32,967 nt of DNA from Hyphomonadaceae bacterium UBA2389 (GCA_002343395.1 DDSN01000006.1:16837-49803); one strand, 5' to 3'; positions 14,430 to 21,834 are shown, counted from the stretch's first letter. Notes: generated by a model from the letters alone, not told the origin. A program made the numbers and translations.

Positions 14430-15101
14430 ATGAGCGTGATTTTGCAGCGTGTGCTGGAGCCGGAAGACCTCGACCGCGTGCGGGGAGAACTCGCGGCGCT
14501 TGTCTGGAAGCCTGGCAAGCGCACGGCGGGATCGACGGCGAGGGCGGTCAAGGAGAACCTGCAGGCCGACGGCGGCGATGCTCGTACAGTCGCGCTTGAG
14601 CGCTTCGTGCTGGAAGCGCTGCGCCGCCACCCTGTTTTCGAGAGCGCGGCCAGACCTGCGCGGATCACCCGATTGCTGTTCTCGCGCTATCTGCCGGGCA
14701 TGACCTACGGGCCGCACACGGACGACGCGCTCATGGGCGCGGGCGAGGACAGGTTGCGCACCGACCTCGCGTTCACGGTGTTCTTGGCGGATTCCAACTC
14801 GTATGAAGGCGGCGAACTCGTCGTTCAAAGCCCGCTTGGCGAGCAGGCCGTGAAATTGGAAGCGGGCGACGCCATCGTTTATCCGGCAAGCTCCATCCAT
14901 TGGGTCGCGGAAGTGAAGCGTGGCGAACGTGTCGCCGCGGTGGGCTGGATCGAGAGCTTCGTGGCGGATAGCGCACAACGTGAGATTCTCTTCGATCTCT
15001 CAATGTTGCGCGCCACATTGCGCCACAACGCCGCCGACGCGGCCGCGCTCTTGACGCTCGATAAGTCGATCTCAAACCTGCTGAGGATGTGGGCGCGCTA
15101 A
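14430..15101 (+). CDS. piuC: PKHD-type Fe(II)/2-oxoglutarate dioxygenase (PiuC/YbiX family)
   Basis: This is a 223-residue hydroxylase of the PiuC/YbiX family, often found with TonB-dependent iron receptors. The facial triad is visible: His96 and Asp98 in GPHTDDA and His157 in SSIHWV. The 2-oxoglutarate-binding Arg is probably Arg167 in GERVAAVGW. The N-terminal MSVILQRVLEPEDLDRVR and the GTGRTAGSTA-like region (PGKRTAGSTARAVKEN) also fit. The substrate is not known even for characterised relatives. The start has AAGGA six bases upstream. No receptor gene lies next to it in this window. Confidence 0.9.
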   Translation: MSVILQRVLEPEDLDRVRGELAALVWKPGKRTAGSTARAVKENLQADGGDARTVALERFVLEALRRHPVFESAARPARITRLLFSRYLPGMTYGPHTDDALMGAGEDRLRTDLAFTVFLADSNSYEGGELVVQSPLGEQAVKLEAGDAIVYPASSIHWVAEVKRGERVAAVGWIESFVADSAQREILFDLSMLRATLRHNAADAAALLTLDKSISNLLRMWAR

Positions 15102-15129
15102 GGGTTATCTGATCAAGCGGATGCCGACT

Positions 15130-15606
15130 CTAGAATGGTTCGGCGCCCCTTAGGACCACACGAACGGACGGGTCGTCGTCATCCACGGCGGGCCGCGGCG
15201 TCAACGCAATCCACGAGAACAGCAATCCAGAGACCAGGGCGGTCGGCAAGCCAATGACCAGCGCAAGCGGTGCGACCGCCGGCGGCGCGGCCGATTGCGT
15301 TCCGAGCATAGCGTCCAACGCGCTCGGCCCGATCAACGCGACGCACGCGGCGGCGATAAGAACGTGCAAGAGCACGACCCGACGCGTCTTAGGCGGACGT
15401 CCGGTCGCCCAGCTTGTCGCGAGCGACAGAAGCGCCAGGACAAAGGTCGCGACCTCGCCCAGGATGATGAGGCGCGCTTCGGCGCTTTCCCAGCCGACGA
15501 GGGCGCAGGGCCACGCGATCGCCGCGGCGAGCGCCGCCGGGGTCCAGATGACAGCCGGCCGCCGCCATGCGAGCGGTGGGATCCGCTGGGGCACGATGAA
15601 CGTCAT
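15130..15606 (-). CDS. Four-helix membrane protein, unknown function
   Basis: This is a 158-residue protein with four predicted membrane helices (about residues 22-38, 46-66, 77-95 and 109-134 from ATG 15606). A hydrophilic acidic tail (PAVDDDDPSVRVV) ends it. A GTG nine bases upstream is an alternative start. It converges with the hydroxylase gene and diverges from the lipoprotein gene at 15723. No family recognised. Confidence 0.6.
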   Translation of the reverse strand: MTFIVPQRIPPLAWRRPAVIWTPAALAAAIAWPCALVGWESAEARLIILGEVATFVLALLSLATSWATGRPPKTRRVVLLHVLIAAACVALIGPSALDAMLGTQSAAPPAVAPLALVIGLPTALVSGLLFSWIALTPRPAVDDDDPSVRVVLRGAEPF

Positions 15607-15722
15607 GGCCCGCACTTTAGCCCGGAAACCGCCGCCGTCACTTCTGGTTCTGCTCAGAGGCGCCTCATGCCTTGCGCCTTCGCCGGGCGGGCATTAGGCC
15701 AACGCAGGGGATAGGATCACGC

Positions 15723-16172
15723 ATGCGCATTGTGCTGTTGGCAATCATGGTTGGTTTGAGCGCGTGCGCGGCAAGCGGTCCCCGGGACGATGGTCCGGGC
15801 GCGTGGCCGTTTCCCGTTGAACGAGGATCAGCCTTGCCGCCACCGCAGGAGAGCGCGCGCAGCGCGGCGCCTCCGGAAGGACGAGGGCCAGCGGGCGTGG
15901 ATTTTGGACAGTGGCGCGCCGCCGAACCCGTGGCGTATGCGGCTTCGTTCCAGACGCAAATTCGCGCGCGCTATGGCGCTCTCGATCGCGGCGCGATGCG
16001 CGCTGATCTTGAGCGCAACGGCTTCGCCTGCAGCGAGGACGGCCGGCTCGATTGCCGCATCGAGATCATGGAGCGCGACTGCGCCTACGACTGGTATGTT
16101 GTGCTGGAGGCAAATCGAAGCGAGCCGGTCGCGGGCTTCGACCAGATGTGTCTCGGCGCTAGACGAGGATGA
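15723..16172 (+). CDS. Cys-rich lipoprotein, member 1 of a three-copy local family
   Basis: This is a 149-residue lipoprotein with lipobox GLSAC (Cys15). A Pro/Gly-rich linker follows. The folded part begins at FGQWRAAEP and has ARYGALDRGAMRADLERNGF, then Cys in NGFACSED, RLDCRIEI and ERDCAYDWYVVLEAN, and a final MCLGA. The same order of Cys, W.V.L and C.G recurs in the proteins starting at 16169 and 17629. The start is ATG 15723, with a GGAT-rich Shine-Dalgarno; longer upstream frame has no signal peptide. It is coupled to the next gene by ATGA. The function is unknown; disulfide-bonded surface protein is an inference. Confidence 0.65.
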   Translation: MRIVLLAIMVGLSACAASGPRDDGPGAWPFPVERGSALPPPQESARSAAPPEGRGPAGVDFGQWRAAEPVAYAASFQTQIRARYGALDRGAMRADLERNGFACSEDGRLDCRIEIMERDCAYDWYVVLEANRSEPVAGFDQMCLGARRG

Positions 16173-16624
16173 CCGTGATGAAGCGCGCGGGATTGGCGGT
16201 GATTGCGGCGCTGGCCTTGAGTGGGTGCGTGACGCCCACATCGGGCCCAGGATCGTCCGCGAGCGGCGGGATCCCTTCGACGCCGGTTGATCTGGGCGCG
16301 TGGCGCACGGCGCCGGAAGCCGCCACCCTCGCGGCGTTCAGGACGCACATAGAGAGCCGCTATGCGGTCGGGCTCGCGCTCGGCGCGGTGAGCGCTGACC
16401 TGCGGCGCAACGAGTTCGCTTGCGGGGACGCGCCGCCGCGCACCGAGGCGGGGCGGGGCGATCCTCCAGCGCAAGTCTGCAGGCGCACGATTTCACAGAG
16501 CGGATGCACGCACACGTGGCAGGTGCACCTGTTTGTCAGCGGCGCGGATGGGCGCATCGCGCGCACGCGCCCGCTATACGATCGCCGCTGCGGGGGCGAT
16601 GGCCTATTGGGTGGGCCCGGCTAG
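16169..16624 (+). CDS. Cys-rich lipoprotein, member 2 of a three-copy local family
   Basis: This is a 151-residue lipoprotein with lipobox ALSGC. The mature part has LGAWRTAPEAATLAAFRTHI, SRYAVGL, then SADLRRNEFACGD, QVCRRTI, SGCTHTWQVHLFV and RRCGGDG. It is a clear paralogue of the preceding gene, with an insert between the first two shared Cys (PPRTEAGRGDPPA). ATG 16169 overlaps the previous stop; ATG 16178 is an alternative. Its 3' end overlaps the convergent SseB-domain gene by 21 bases. Function unknown. Confidence 0.65.
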   Translation: MTVMKRAGLAVIAALALSGCVTPTSGPGSSASGGIPSTPVDLGAWRTAPEAATLAAFRTHIESRYAVGLALGAVSADLRRNEFACGDAPPRTEAGRGDPPAQVCRRTISQSGCTHTWQVHLFVSGADGRIARTRPLYDRRCGGDGLLGGPG

Positions 16625-17143
16625 GCGCGGCTCAAAGGGTTCGGGCGGCGCACGGGTCGGCGTTTCGTCCGGCATCGCCAGCATCGCTTCGATGTCGTCC
16701 GGCTCCAGCACCAGCGCGGGGACAAGGTTGATGTTGATGATCGCGTTGGCGCCGCGCAACCGTGTGAGCGCGGCGCGCCCCGTGATCATAGCGACCGGCG
16801 CTTCCGCTCCCATGACTTCGACAGCGCGCTCGGCGCTGGTGAAGATGAGGCAGGCGCGCAGACCCGGCCGCAGCTCGATTTGACGTGGCGCGGCGCGCGG
16901 ATCGGGCGCGGCGAGCGCCAAAGCAATGGTCGACGTGAGAAAGCGGCGACGGAACGCGGGACGCGCGGCTTCATCGTTCAACGCGTTGACAAAGGCGTGC
17001 TCCAAAGCGTTGCGGGGCTCGATCGGCGTCGGCCCGATGCTTACGGATGCGGGCGTGGGCGCTTCGTTCGGCGCGGTTTGAGCGAAGGCGCTTGGCGCGG
17101 CAAGCGCCGAAAGCATCGCGGTGAGCAGGCTGCGCCGTTCCAT
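16604..17143 (-). CDS. Exported SseB-domain protein
   Basis: This is a 179-residue protein. The first 24 residues (MERRSLLTAMLSALAAPSAFAQ) form a signal peptide with an Ala-x-Ala-like cleavage site. The rest matches the N-terminal SseB-type domain: NALEHAFVNALNDEAARPAFRRRFL, then LRACLIFTSAERAVEVMG, ITGRAALTRL and a late ILLN-like strand INLVPALVLEPDDIEAML. SseB domains are normally cytosolic and best known from E. coli SseB (serine-sensitivity enhancing) and type VII/secretion-linked proteins; their role is poorly known. A longer frame to 17203 exists, but ATG 17143 begins the signal peptide. It diverges from the IscU-like gene. Confidence 0.6.
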   Translation of the reverse strand: MERRSLLTAMLSALAAPSAFAQTAPNEAPTPASVSIGPTPIEPRNALEHAFVNALNDEAARPAFRRRFLTSTIALALAAPDPRAAPRQIELRPGLRACLIFTSAERAVEVMGAEAPVAMITGRAALTRLRGANAIININLVPALVLEPDDIEAMLAMPDETPTRAPPEPFEPRLAGPTQ

Positions 17144-17213
17144 GGCCGAAACTCCATCCCCTTCCGTTCCGATGGATTTGCTTTGGCCGCAGAGCAAGGC
17201 CACATAAGGGCGA

Positions 17214-17636
17214 ATGGACGACCTTTACCATTCCAGGGTGCTCGAATTGGCCGCCGACATCCCGCACGTGGGGCGTCTGGAGCGCCCGGATGGAGCGTCG
17301 ACGAAAGTGAGCCGGGTCTGCGGCTCGGTCGTTACGGTTGAGCTGAAGCTCAAGGACGGCGTGGTGACCGATATCGCGGTTCACCCCAAGGCGTGCGCGC
17401 TTGGTCAGGCGGCGACCGCCGTGCTCGCCATGAACGCCGTTGGCGCCAAGCCGGAAGAAATTCGCGCTGCGCGCGAAAGTCTGCGCGCCATGCTCAAGGA
17501 GGGCGGCGCGCCGCCGACGGGACGTTTCTGGGAGTTGCGTCATCTGGAGGGGGTGCGGGATTATCCGCCGCGGCATGCGTCGACGATGTTGGCGTTCGAT
17601 GCGGCGGTGGAGGCTTTGGAGCGGGCGCATGCGTGA
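17214..17636 (+). CDS. IscU/SufU-like iron-sulfur scaffold homologue lacking the third Cys
   Basis: This is a 140-residue protein of the IscU/NifU-N fold. The start YHSRVLELAADIPHVGRLERP matches the Y...V..H...P..G pattern. Cys36 (VCGSVV) and Cys61 (KACALGQAA) match the first two cluster ligands. The third Cys is replaced: the usual FPAR.KCATLAW is YPPRHASTMLAF here, with Ser at the Cys position. The CGD Asp is also Ser. The protein therefore probably does not build clusters the same way as IscU, although homologues of this type are annotated as scaffolds in many alphaproteobacteria. It is followed, with an eight-base overlap, by a lipoprotein gene. Confidence 0.75.
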   Translation: MDDLYHSRVLELAADIPHVGRLERPDGASTKVSRVCGSVVTVELKLKDGVVTDIAVHPKACALGQAATAVLAMNAVGAKPEEIRAARESLRAMLKEGGAPPTGRFWELRHLEGVRDYPPRHASTMLAFDAAVEALERAHA

Positions 17637-17997
17637 CTTGTTTTTGGCGGCGTTGTTGGTTGGCGGGTGCCAGCAGGCGCCGTCGCAGGAGCCCGCACCG
17701 CCAGCCCCCGTTGTTCCCGTGACCGCGCCCTTGTCGCTTGAGGCCTTGCGCGCCGATCCGGACCTTTACGTGCGCGAGCGTTACTCCGACGGCCAATTGC
17801 CTGGCGCCTTGGAGAGGGATCTGCGCGCGCAGGGGTTCACCTGCGCGCCGCGCGGCGCGACGATCGAGTGCTCGATGGCGCAGGCCGCCTTCGCCAGTTG
17901 CTTCGATGTTTGGGACGTCACCCTGGAGTCTACCGGTTCGGTTGGCGTCGAGGTCAACCGGCGCTGCATGGGCGCAACGCCGCCAAGTCAGCGTTGA
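17629..17997 (+). CDS. Cys-rich lipoprotein, member 3 of a three-copy local family
   Basis: This is a 122-residue protein. The short signal peptide ends in LVGGC (Cys14). The mature part has LEALRADPDLYVRERY, then ALERDLRAQGFTCAPRG, IECSMAQ, FASCFDVWDVTLEST and RRCMGATPP, the same pattern as the proteins at 15723 and 16169. The SseB-like and IscU-like genes lie between this copy and the other two. The start ATG 17629 overlaps the previous stop by eight bases and has GGAG upstream. A longer open frame from 17440 is a shadow of the IscU-like gene. Function unknown. Confidence 0.65.
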   Translation: MRDLFLAALLVGGCQQAPSQEPAPPAPVVPVTAPLSLEALRADPDLYVRERYSDGQLPGALERDLRAQGFTCAPRGATIECSMAQAAFASCFDVWDVTLESTGSVGVEVNRRCMGATPPSQR

Positions 17998-18073
17998 ACG
18001 CGGGCTAGAATCCGCTTTGCGCTTGTCAGGCAGGGCGGTAGCGTTTCCCCCTCAAAGTCATGAGGAGCGGGCG

Positions 18074-18358
18074 ATGCGTTGGATATTGTTGCTTTTGGTG
18101 GTCGCGGGGGTAGCCGGCTATTTCACGCGTCCGGAAGAGCCCGCCATGCGTTCGGCGGCGGAAGCAGTGCTGAGCGATCCCGCCACGCTAGGCGAACTCA
18201 TGCAGGGGGTTGGCGCGCAAGTGGCGGGCGATCGCCAGTACAACAACTATTACGTCGCGGCGAAGTACACGGTGAGCCTGAGTGATGCGCCGGTCGTCGA
18301 GTGTTGGGGCGCGTTCACGCAAGTTCAGTGTCAGCGCGTGGAGGAAGCGGCCCAATAG
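18074..18358 (+). CDS. Small membrane-anchored or exported protein, unknown function
   Basis: This is a 94-residue protein. Residues 3-17 are a hydrophobic anchor or signal segment (WILLLLVVAGVAGYF). The rest is soluble, with RQYNNYYVAAKYTVSLSD and a terminal ECWGAFTQVQCQR that has two Cys. GAGGAG seven bases before the ATG fixes the start. It lies directly upstream of the promoter of the thr leader/yidD/thrS unit. I recognise no family. Confidence 0.6.
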   Translation: MRWILLLLVVAGVAGYFTRPEEPAMRSAAEAVLSDPATLGELMQGVGAQVAGDRQYNNYYVAAKYTVSLSDAPVVECWGAFTQVQCQRVEEAAQ

Positions 18359-18359
18359 G

Positions 18360-18390
18360 TTGAGTCCGCCGCTGGGCTCCTGTATATAAT
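18360..18390 (+). promoter_or_regulatory. Promoter of the thr leader-yidD-thrS transcript
   Basis: TTGAGT (18360-18365) is followed by TATATAAT at 18383-18390. This offers a TATATA -10 at 17-base spacing or a perfect TATAAT (18385-18390) at 19. With TATAAT as the -10, transcription would start about seven bases on, at or next to the A of the ATG at 18397. The mRNA would then be leaderless. It is the best -10 match I saw in the window. Confidence 0.6.
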
Positions 18391-18396
18391 CGCATC

Positions 18397-18432
18397 ATGC
18401 TTTGGCGTTTGGCCACCACGACCACTTGGTAG
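18397..18432 (+). CDS. Candidate threonine attenuation leader peptide (MLWRLATTTTW)
   Basis: This is an 11-codon ORF with four consecutive Thr codons (ACC ACG ACC ACT at 18415-18426) and a TAG at 18430. It begins where transcription is expected to start, so it needs no ribosome-binding site. Downstream in the same unit are yidD and thrS, the threonyl-tRNA synthetase. Runs of the cognate amino acid codon in a short ORF before a synthetase or biosynthetic gene are the mark of ribosome-mediated attenuation, and leaderless leader peptides are known for alphaproteobacterial trp leaders. That this one senses Thr-tRNA is inference. Confidence 0.65.
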   Translation: MLWRLATTTTW

Positions 18433-18437
18433 AGCCG

Positions 18438-18504
18438 GCGGCGCGAGATCGGGCGCGCCGCAGCGGCGGTCGTTTGGGCCCGATCACTTGTACAAACATC
18501 GCCG
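18438..18504 (+). promoter_or_regulatory. Mutually exclusive RNA hairpins of the thrS leader
   Basis: There are three stems. Stem A is GCGGCGCG (18438-18445) with CGCGCCGC (18454-18461), 8 perfect pairs. Stem B is GATCGGGC (18447-18454) with GCCCGATC (18478-18485), 8 perfect pairs. Stem C is CGGCG (18464-18468) plus GTTTG (18472-18476) with CAAAC (18493-18497) plus CGCCG (18500-18504), about 12 pairs with one bulge. B cannot coexist with A, and its 3' arm lies in the loop of C. No U-run follows any stem, so ordinary Rho-independent termination is not evident. Stem C ends 10 bases before the yidD ATG and could block its translation start. Confidence 0.55.
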
Positions 18505-18514
18505 TAGTTCAATC

Positions 18515-18853
18515 ATGTCGCCGAGCATTCCAGCGCGCGGCCTTTTGGGCCTTATCCAAGTGTATAAGTGGACGCTGTCGCCCCTGATCGGACGCCAGTG
18601 CCGCTACCTGCCGACATGTTCTTCCTATGCCGCCGAGGCGATCCGAACCCACGGGGCTTGGGCGGGAAGCTGGATGGCGGGGGCGCGGTTGTGCCGCTGC
18701 GCGCCGTGGGGCGGTTCGGGTTGGGACCCGCCGCCGCAAGAGATTGAAAAGAACGCTTGGTGGCGGCCATGGCGCTATGGCGACTGGAAACGCGGTTATC
18801 GCGCACCGCCGACATGCTCTTCCGCGAGCGCGGAGGCAAAGGATCTAGCATGA
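18515..18853 (+). CDS. yidD: Membrane protein insertion efficiency factor YidD
   Basis: This is a 112-residue protein. The family core is complete: VYKWTLSPLIGRQCRYLPTC, then SSYAAEAIRTHG and RLCRCAPWGGSGWDPPP, with the Cys pattern CRY.PTCS and RC.PW. YidD helps YidC insert membrane proteins at the cytoplasmic face, through an amphipathic N-terminal helix. ATG 18515 is preferred; a TTG at 18488 would run through leader stem C. No strong Shine-Dalgarno is visible, which fits control by the leader. Its stop overlaps the thrS start (ATGA). Confidence 0.9.
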   Translation: MSPSIPARGLLGLIQVYKWTLSPLIGRQCRYLPTCSSYAAEAIRTHGAWAGSWMAGARLCRCAPWGGSGWDPPPQEIEKNAWWRPWRYGDWKRGYRAPPTCSSASAEAKDLA

Positions 18854-20787
18854 GCATTTCACTCAAATTTCCCGATGGGGCCGAGCGGAGTTACGACGAC
18901 GGCGTGACGCCGCTGGCCGTCGCCGAGGGCATTTCAAAGTCGCTCGCGAAAAAGGTGGTCGCGGCGAAAATCGACGGCGCTTGGTGGGACTTGACGCGTC
19001 CGCTTGAGGGCGGCGGCAAATTCGAACTGGTTATGCGCGACAGCGCCGATGGCCTCGACGTGCTGCGCCACGACGCCGCGCACGTGCTGGCGCAAGCTGT
19101 GCAAGAGCTGTTTCCCGGAACGCAGGTGACGTTCGGTCCCGTTACGGAGGACGGCTTCTACTACGACTTCGCGCGCGAAGAGCCGTTCTCGACGGATGAC
19201 TTCGAGAAGATCGAAAAGCGCATGCGTGAGATCGTCGACGCCGATCTGCCGATCGTTCGCACGATCTGGGAGAAGGAGAAGGCGGTCGCCCACTTCAAGG
19301 CGCTGGGCGAAATCTACAAGGCCGAGACGATCGACGAGGTGATCAAACCCGGCGATCCGATCACGATCTACAGCCATGGCGACAAGTGGGGCGATCTCTG
19401 TCGAGGTCCGCACCTGCCGTCCACGGGGCGGCTGGGCAAAGCCTTCAAACTGATGAAGCTCGCGGGCGCATATTGGCGCGGTGATCAGAACAATCAGCAG
19501 CTGCAGCGCATCTACGGCACGGCCTGGGCCGACGAGAAGCAACTCGAAGACCATCTGCATCGCCTCGAAGAGGCCGAGAAGCGCGACCACCGCAAGCTCG
19601 GGCGGCAAATGGATCTCTTCCATATGCAGGAAGAGGGGCGCGGCATGGTGTTCTGGCATCCGAAGGGCTGGACGCTCTGGCGGACGCTGGAGTCCTATAT
19701 CCGTCGGCGTCTCGAAAGCGCGGGATACGTCGAAGTGAAGACGCCGCAAGTGCTCGATCGCGTCTTCTGGGAGCGTTCCGGCCACTGGGACAAATATCGC
19801 GAGAACATGTTCGTCTGCGAAACAGTGGAGGAGGAAACGCTCTCGCTGAAGCCGATGAACTGCCCAGGCCATGTGCAGATTTTCAAATTCGGGCAGAAGA
19901 GCTACCGCGACCTCCCGCTGCGCATGGCCGAGTGCGGCGCTTGCCATCGCTACGAGCCGTCGGGTTCTTTGCATGGGCTCATGCGTGTGCGCGCGTTTAC
20001 GCAGGACGACGCGCACATCTTCTGCCGTGAGGACCAGATTGAAGACGAGGTCGCGGAGTTCCTTAAGCTGGTGCGTCTGGTGCATGGCGATTTCGGTTTG
20101 ATCGCCACGCATATCAATCTGGGCACGCGCCCTGAAAAACGCGCGGGCTCGGACGAGTTCTGGGACAAAGCCGAAGCGATGATGGCTAACGCTGCGCGCA
20201 AGGCGGGCATTGAGCCGAAGATCGCGGAAGGCGACGGCGCTTTCTACGCGCCCAAGCTCGACTTCATCGTGAAGGACGCGATCGGACGCGAGTGGACCTG
20301 CGGCACGATCCAGCTTGACTATGTGCTGCCGGATCGGCTCGGCGCGGAATATGTCGGCGAGGATGGCGCCAAGCATAAGCCGGTCATGTTGCATCGCGCT
20401 ATCTTTGGATCGTTTGAACGCTTCATCGGCATCATCATCGAGAATTATGCCGGCGCCTTCCCGATGTGGCTCGCGCCAGTGCAGGTCGTGATCGCCACCA
20501 TTACCCAGGACGCGGATGGATACGCCAATGAGGTCGCGGCGAGGATGCGCGCGGCGGGCCTGCGGGTTGAACTCGACCTGCGCAACGAAAAGGTCGGCTA
20601 CAAAATCCGCGAGCACTCGCTGGCGAAGACGCCGGTGATCGCGGTAGTCGGCAAGAAGGAGGCGGAACAGGGGACGGTCGCTCTGCGCCGTCTCGGCGGC
20701 GAGACCCAGCAGGTGGTGGGTCTGGAGGAAGCGCTGGCGGCGCTCGGGAACGAGGCCCTGGCGCCTGACCTGCGGCGGACGCCGTGA
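18850..20787 (+). CDS. thrS: Threonyl-tRNA synthetase
   Basis: This is a class II synthetase that charges tRNA-Thr, 645 residues, the usual full length. Residues 1-63 form the TGS domain (SLKFPDGAERSYDDGVTPL). The editing domain has HDAAH (His74, His78) and GPVTEDGFYYDF, which clears Ser-tRNA-Thr. The catalytic core starts near HRKLGRQMDLFHMQEEGRGM, with the zinc-ligand Cys in PMNCPGHVQIF, motif 2 in ECGACHRYEPSGSLHGLMRVRAFTQDDAHIFC, and motif 3 near RAIFGSFERFIGIIIENYAG. The anticodon-binding domain fills about the last 100 residues. The start ATG 18850 overlaps the yidD stop. The Thr leader at 18397 probably controls it. Confidence 0.97.
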   Translation: MSISLKFPDGAERSYDDGVTPLAVAEGISKSLAKKVVAAKIDGAWWDLTRPLEGGGKFELVMRDSADGLDVLRHDAAHVLAQAVQELFPGTQVTFGPVTEDGFYYDFAREEPFSTDDFEKIEKRMREIVDADLPIVRTIWEKEKAVAHFKALGEIYKAETIDEVIKPGDPITIYSHGDKWGDLCRGPHLPSTGRLGKAFKLMKLAGAYWRGDQNNQQLQRIYGTAWADEKQLEDHLHRLEEAEKRDHRKLGRQMDLFHMQEEGRGMVFWHPKGWTLWRTLESYIRRRLESAGYVEVKTPQVLDRVFWERSGHWDKYRENMFVCETVEEETLSLKPMNCPGHVQIFKFGQKSYRDLPLRMAECGACHRYEPSGSLHGLMRVRAFTQDDAHIFCREDQIEDEVAEFLKLVRLVHGDFGLIATHINLGTRPEKRAGSDEFWDKAEAMMANAARKAGIEPKIAEGDGAFYAPKLDFIVKDAIGREWTCGTIQLDYVLPDRLGAEYVGEDGAKHKPVMLHRAIFGSFERFIGIIIENYAGAFPMWLAPVQVVIATITQDADGYANEVAARMRAAGLRVELDLRNEKVGYKIREHSLAKTPVIAVVGKKEAEQGTVALRRLGGETQQVVGLEEALAALGNEALAPDLRRTP

Positions 20788-20862
20788 GTTGGGGGCTGTT
20801 GGGAAACCGTCCCGAAGCGGCATCCTTTCGTTTTCTTAAGTAGCGGACGCCCTAGACGAGGG

Positions 20863-20895
20863 CCCTCGAGGCGGTCAGGATGACTGTCTCGAGGG
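20863..20895. promoter_or_regulatory. 8-bp inverted repeat upstream of the glycosyltransferase gene
   Basis: CCCTCGAG (20863-20870) and CTCGAGGG (20888-20895) form a perfect inverted repeat with a 17-base spacer. It lies in the 126-base gap between thrS and the next gene, 18 bases before that gene's TTG start. It could be an operator, an RNA hairpin or part of a terminator; there is no U-run after it, so a terminator is the least likely. Otherwise the gap shows only a short T-rich stretch near 20825-20840. Confidence 0.35.
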
Positions 20896-20913
20896 GATCG
20901 GTCGGAGAGACGG

Positions 20914-21834
20914 TTGGACAAGTTTCCATCCCGCGAACGGTCCGCGGCCACTGCCTACGAGCCGCGCGTGTCCGCTATCGTGGTGGTCCAGAACGTAGCC
21001 GCCAGGCCCTCGGGACGGGCGCAGCTTGAACTTTGTTTGCGCAGCGTACTGTCAGAGCCGCTGGTCGATGAATTGATCCTGGTTGATCCTGGCGCCGATG
21101 CTGAAACAGCTTCAGCGTTGCGCGCTTTCAAGGCGGATCGGCGCGATGTGAAGTTGGTGGTCGCGCCAAGCCGGAAGAGCGTGGCGGCGTGCGCCAACCT
21201 TGGCGCTGAGCACGCGCGTGGGCGTTGGCTGCTCTTTGTGGACCCTAATGTGGTTTTGCAGCGCGGCGCTGTCGCCAGGCTGACGGCCCTCAACAGCAAG
21301 GCGCCTGAGCTCTGGGTCGCGGGCGGGCGACTGACCGACACCGAGGGGCGAGACCGCGCCTCGGCGCGTACCCGCACGCTGAATGGGTTTTCGCCCTTGG
21401 CGGTCACCCTTGGCGGGTTTGATGCGCGCCCAACGCGCCGGCGTGCGGCGGCGGCGACGCGGGTTGGCGCGGTGTCGGGCGCTTTCATGCTGACGCCGCG
21501 CGCGGGTTTCGCGAGTCTCAATGGTTTCGACGAAGATTTCGCGACGGACGGGGCCGATCTTGATTTTTGCCGCCGCGCGGCCGAGGCGGGCGGTGCTGTG
21601 CTCTTTCATCCGCAGGCCGCGGGCGTTCAGTTCGGGAGCGCGCGTCGCGGCAAGCGCTTCGTGCAAGGCATGTCGTTGTTGGCGCGACGCAGCGCGCGCA
21701 CGCCGATGGAACGCGCGTTTGCTTTCGCGGCGCCGACAACCTTGGCGCTCGCGCTTTGGCTCAAAAACTTCGTTGCTGGCGAGCCGCGCGGTCAGTCCGG
21801 GCGTTCGCTGCTGGGTTCGATCTTACCGAAATAG
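20914..21834 (+). CDS. Family 2 glycosyltransferase
   Basis: This is a 306-residue GT-A glycosyltransferase. The N-terminal half has the nucleotide-sugar fold: VSAIVVVQNVA, DELILVDPGAD, KSVAACANLGAEHARGRWLLFVDPNVVL, where VDPN stands for the metal-binding DxD-like motif. Then come GAVSGAFMLTPRAGFASLNGFDEDFATDGADLDFCRR, the acceptor-site pattern of rhamnosyl- and related transferases. The C-terminus is basic, with a hydrophobic patch. The start is TTG 20914, with GGAGAGACGG directly before it; GTG 20968 is an alternative. The 3' end overlaps the convergent membrane glycosyltransferase gene by 43 bases. Sugar and acceptor unknown; envelope polysaccharide is likely. Confidence 0.8.
   Translation: MDKFPSRERSAATAYEPRVSAIVVVQNVAARPSGRAQLELCLRSVLSEPLVDELILVDPGADAETASALRAFKADRRDVKLVVAPSRKSVAACANLGAEHARGRWLLFVDPNVVLQRGAVARLTALNSKAPELWVAGGRLTDTEGRDRASARTRTLNGFSPLAVTLGGFDARPTRRRAAAATRVGAVSGAFMLTPRAGFASLNGFDEDFATDGADLDFCRRAAEAGGAVLFHPQAAGVQFGSARRGKRFVQGMSLLARRSARTPMERAFAFAAPTTLALALWLKNFVAGEPRGQSGRSLLGSILPK

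Noticed and set aside
18447..18485. Stem B as an ordinary Rho-independent terminator
   Set aside because: The bases after it (ACTTGTACAAAC) hold no U-run, so it is listed as a leader hairpin and not as a terminator.
18934..20823. Long minus-strand open frame of 629 codons
   Set aside because: It is antisense to thrS, which is a certain gene; no motif is seen in it.
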